Made by a program: the position numbers and the translations under genes
Part shown: piece after piece, positions 63,236 to 64,000 of the stretch
Position numbering within the stretch: position 1 is the stretch's first letter
How the letters are laid out: every line of letters starts with the position of its first letter
Assembly (NCBI GenBank): GCA_037783415.1
Contig: JAZGTN010000035.1
Location: 1,178,001 to 1,242,000, forward strand
Source of the DNA: Leptasterias polaris
Taxonomy: Eukaryota; Echinodermata; Asteroidea; Forcipulatida; Asteriidae
Reading direction: 5' to 3'
DNA: 64,000 bases
Notes under the pieces: generated by a model
What the model was told of the DNA's origin: nothing
What the model saw: only the letters and a program-made list of their open reading frames with translations
Databases searched by the model: none

Positions 63236-64000
63236 CTGTAATAATAATAAAAATAGAGCGACTGTTTGGCTGAGTATGAGTAGGGAGAAACTGGGGATAA
63301 GGCACCTCCATACCATTCAACCCCATGGTCTAAATATACAAGAAGGAGATGACTAACAACTTTTTGTCTTTGCCTTCCACTTTTTCCACTGTATATCCCC
63401 CTTTTTAGTCAGTCTCATTCACTACTTAAGGTTTGTTTTCCCTCTACCCATGTTTGATTTTGTCTTTTGTGTTTCCGACCTTTTGTGGTTAAACCAGCCC
63501 CTTCCCTCTATCCCCCTTTCTTCTTCTTCATTGTTCATCCCTTGCAATTTTCAGTATGTTTTCTGCCTTTTTTTTTTTCTTTTTTCATTTCTTTCCACTT
63601 GATTGCTTCTGCTACACCAGTATACCTGGTTATGTATGTTGTGCTGTCATTTAGCCTTCGAGAAAGACTCCATGCTAGGGTCGATTCAGGCCATTAACTA
63701 TTTTTTGCAATAATAATAATAATACACAGTTCTTATGATAAAGGTCATTATGTGCAACCTCTATATAAAACACTAAAAATCAATAAATATATTAACAGAC
63801 TACAATACTACAAAATCAACAAAAGAAATGAAAAAAAAAAAAAAAAGGGCAAGGCAAGGAGAAAGTAGGAACTTGATAAAATAAAAACAAGATAAGGGTT
63901 TCACATCTATGTTTATTTTCCAAAATGGTTATTTGGAACATGTAACTTCCTGTTAACCATTTCTACCAATTCCAATCAGCCCACAAAAAAGGAGATTTCC
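63236..64000. other. intron continuing past the window edge
   Basis: 63580-63665 (catttctttccacttgattg … gttgtgctgtcatttagcct) matches the repeat at 22220-22308. A short A run lies at 63829-63846. No exon seen. Confidence 0.45.

Overview
This window is eukaryotic nuclear DNA. Coding blocks are split by GT-AG introns, and the introns are AT-rich and full of tRNA-derived SINE-like units, short inverted-repeat elements (MITE-like), minisatellites and microsatellites. Gene content fits a marine invertebrate deuterostome: an NB-ARC/WD40 protein, a decayed THAP-domain ORF, and a giant EGF/laminin-G matrix protein. An echinoderm is my best guess from the repeat style and the THAP remnant, but nothing here proves the taxon.

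Layout. (1) Positions 1-984 hold a SINE-like tRNA-derived unit and a possible 60-nt upstream exon. (2) Positions 985-5669 (+) are one long exon encoding an NB-ARC ATPase followed by about 19 WD40 repeats, an APAF1-like or NLR-like signalling architecture; its 5' end lies upstream, in part or whole outside the window. (3) Positions 5702-6120 are a 419-bp inverted-repeat-bounded segment carrying a frameshifted THAP-domain remnant. (4) Positions 6121-10594 are intergenic, with a foldback element, a SINE and low-complexity DNA. (5) Positions 10595-63235 (-) form one gene with 43 exons that I joined by hand. All exon phases close without a frame break over 17,897 nt of coding sequence, giving 5,964 residues before the TAA at 10595-10597. 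The 5' end is outside the window.

The giant protein has roughly 130 EGF modules followed by five laminin-G domains interleaved with EGF modules, and it ends just after the fifth laminin-G with no membrane segment. That C-terminal plan is the one known for eyes shut/spacemaker (EYS), with far more EGF repeats than the vertebrate protein. Two exons are exceptional: a 5,241-nt exon with 46 calcium-type EGF modules, and a 2,770-nt exon containing 12 near-identical 123-bp units. Two introns carry decayed tandem copies of a neighbouring exon, direct evidence that the gene gains and loses EGF exons.

The two genes are convergent (tail to tail) about 4.9 kb apart. Nothing in the sequence links them functionally. 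I see no CRISPR, operon or prokaryotic feature.
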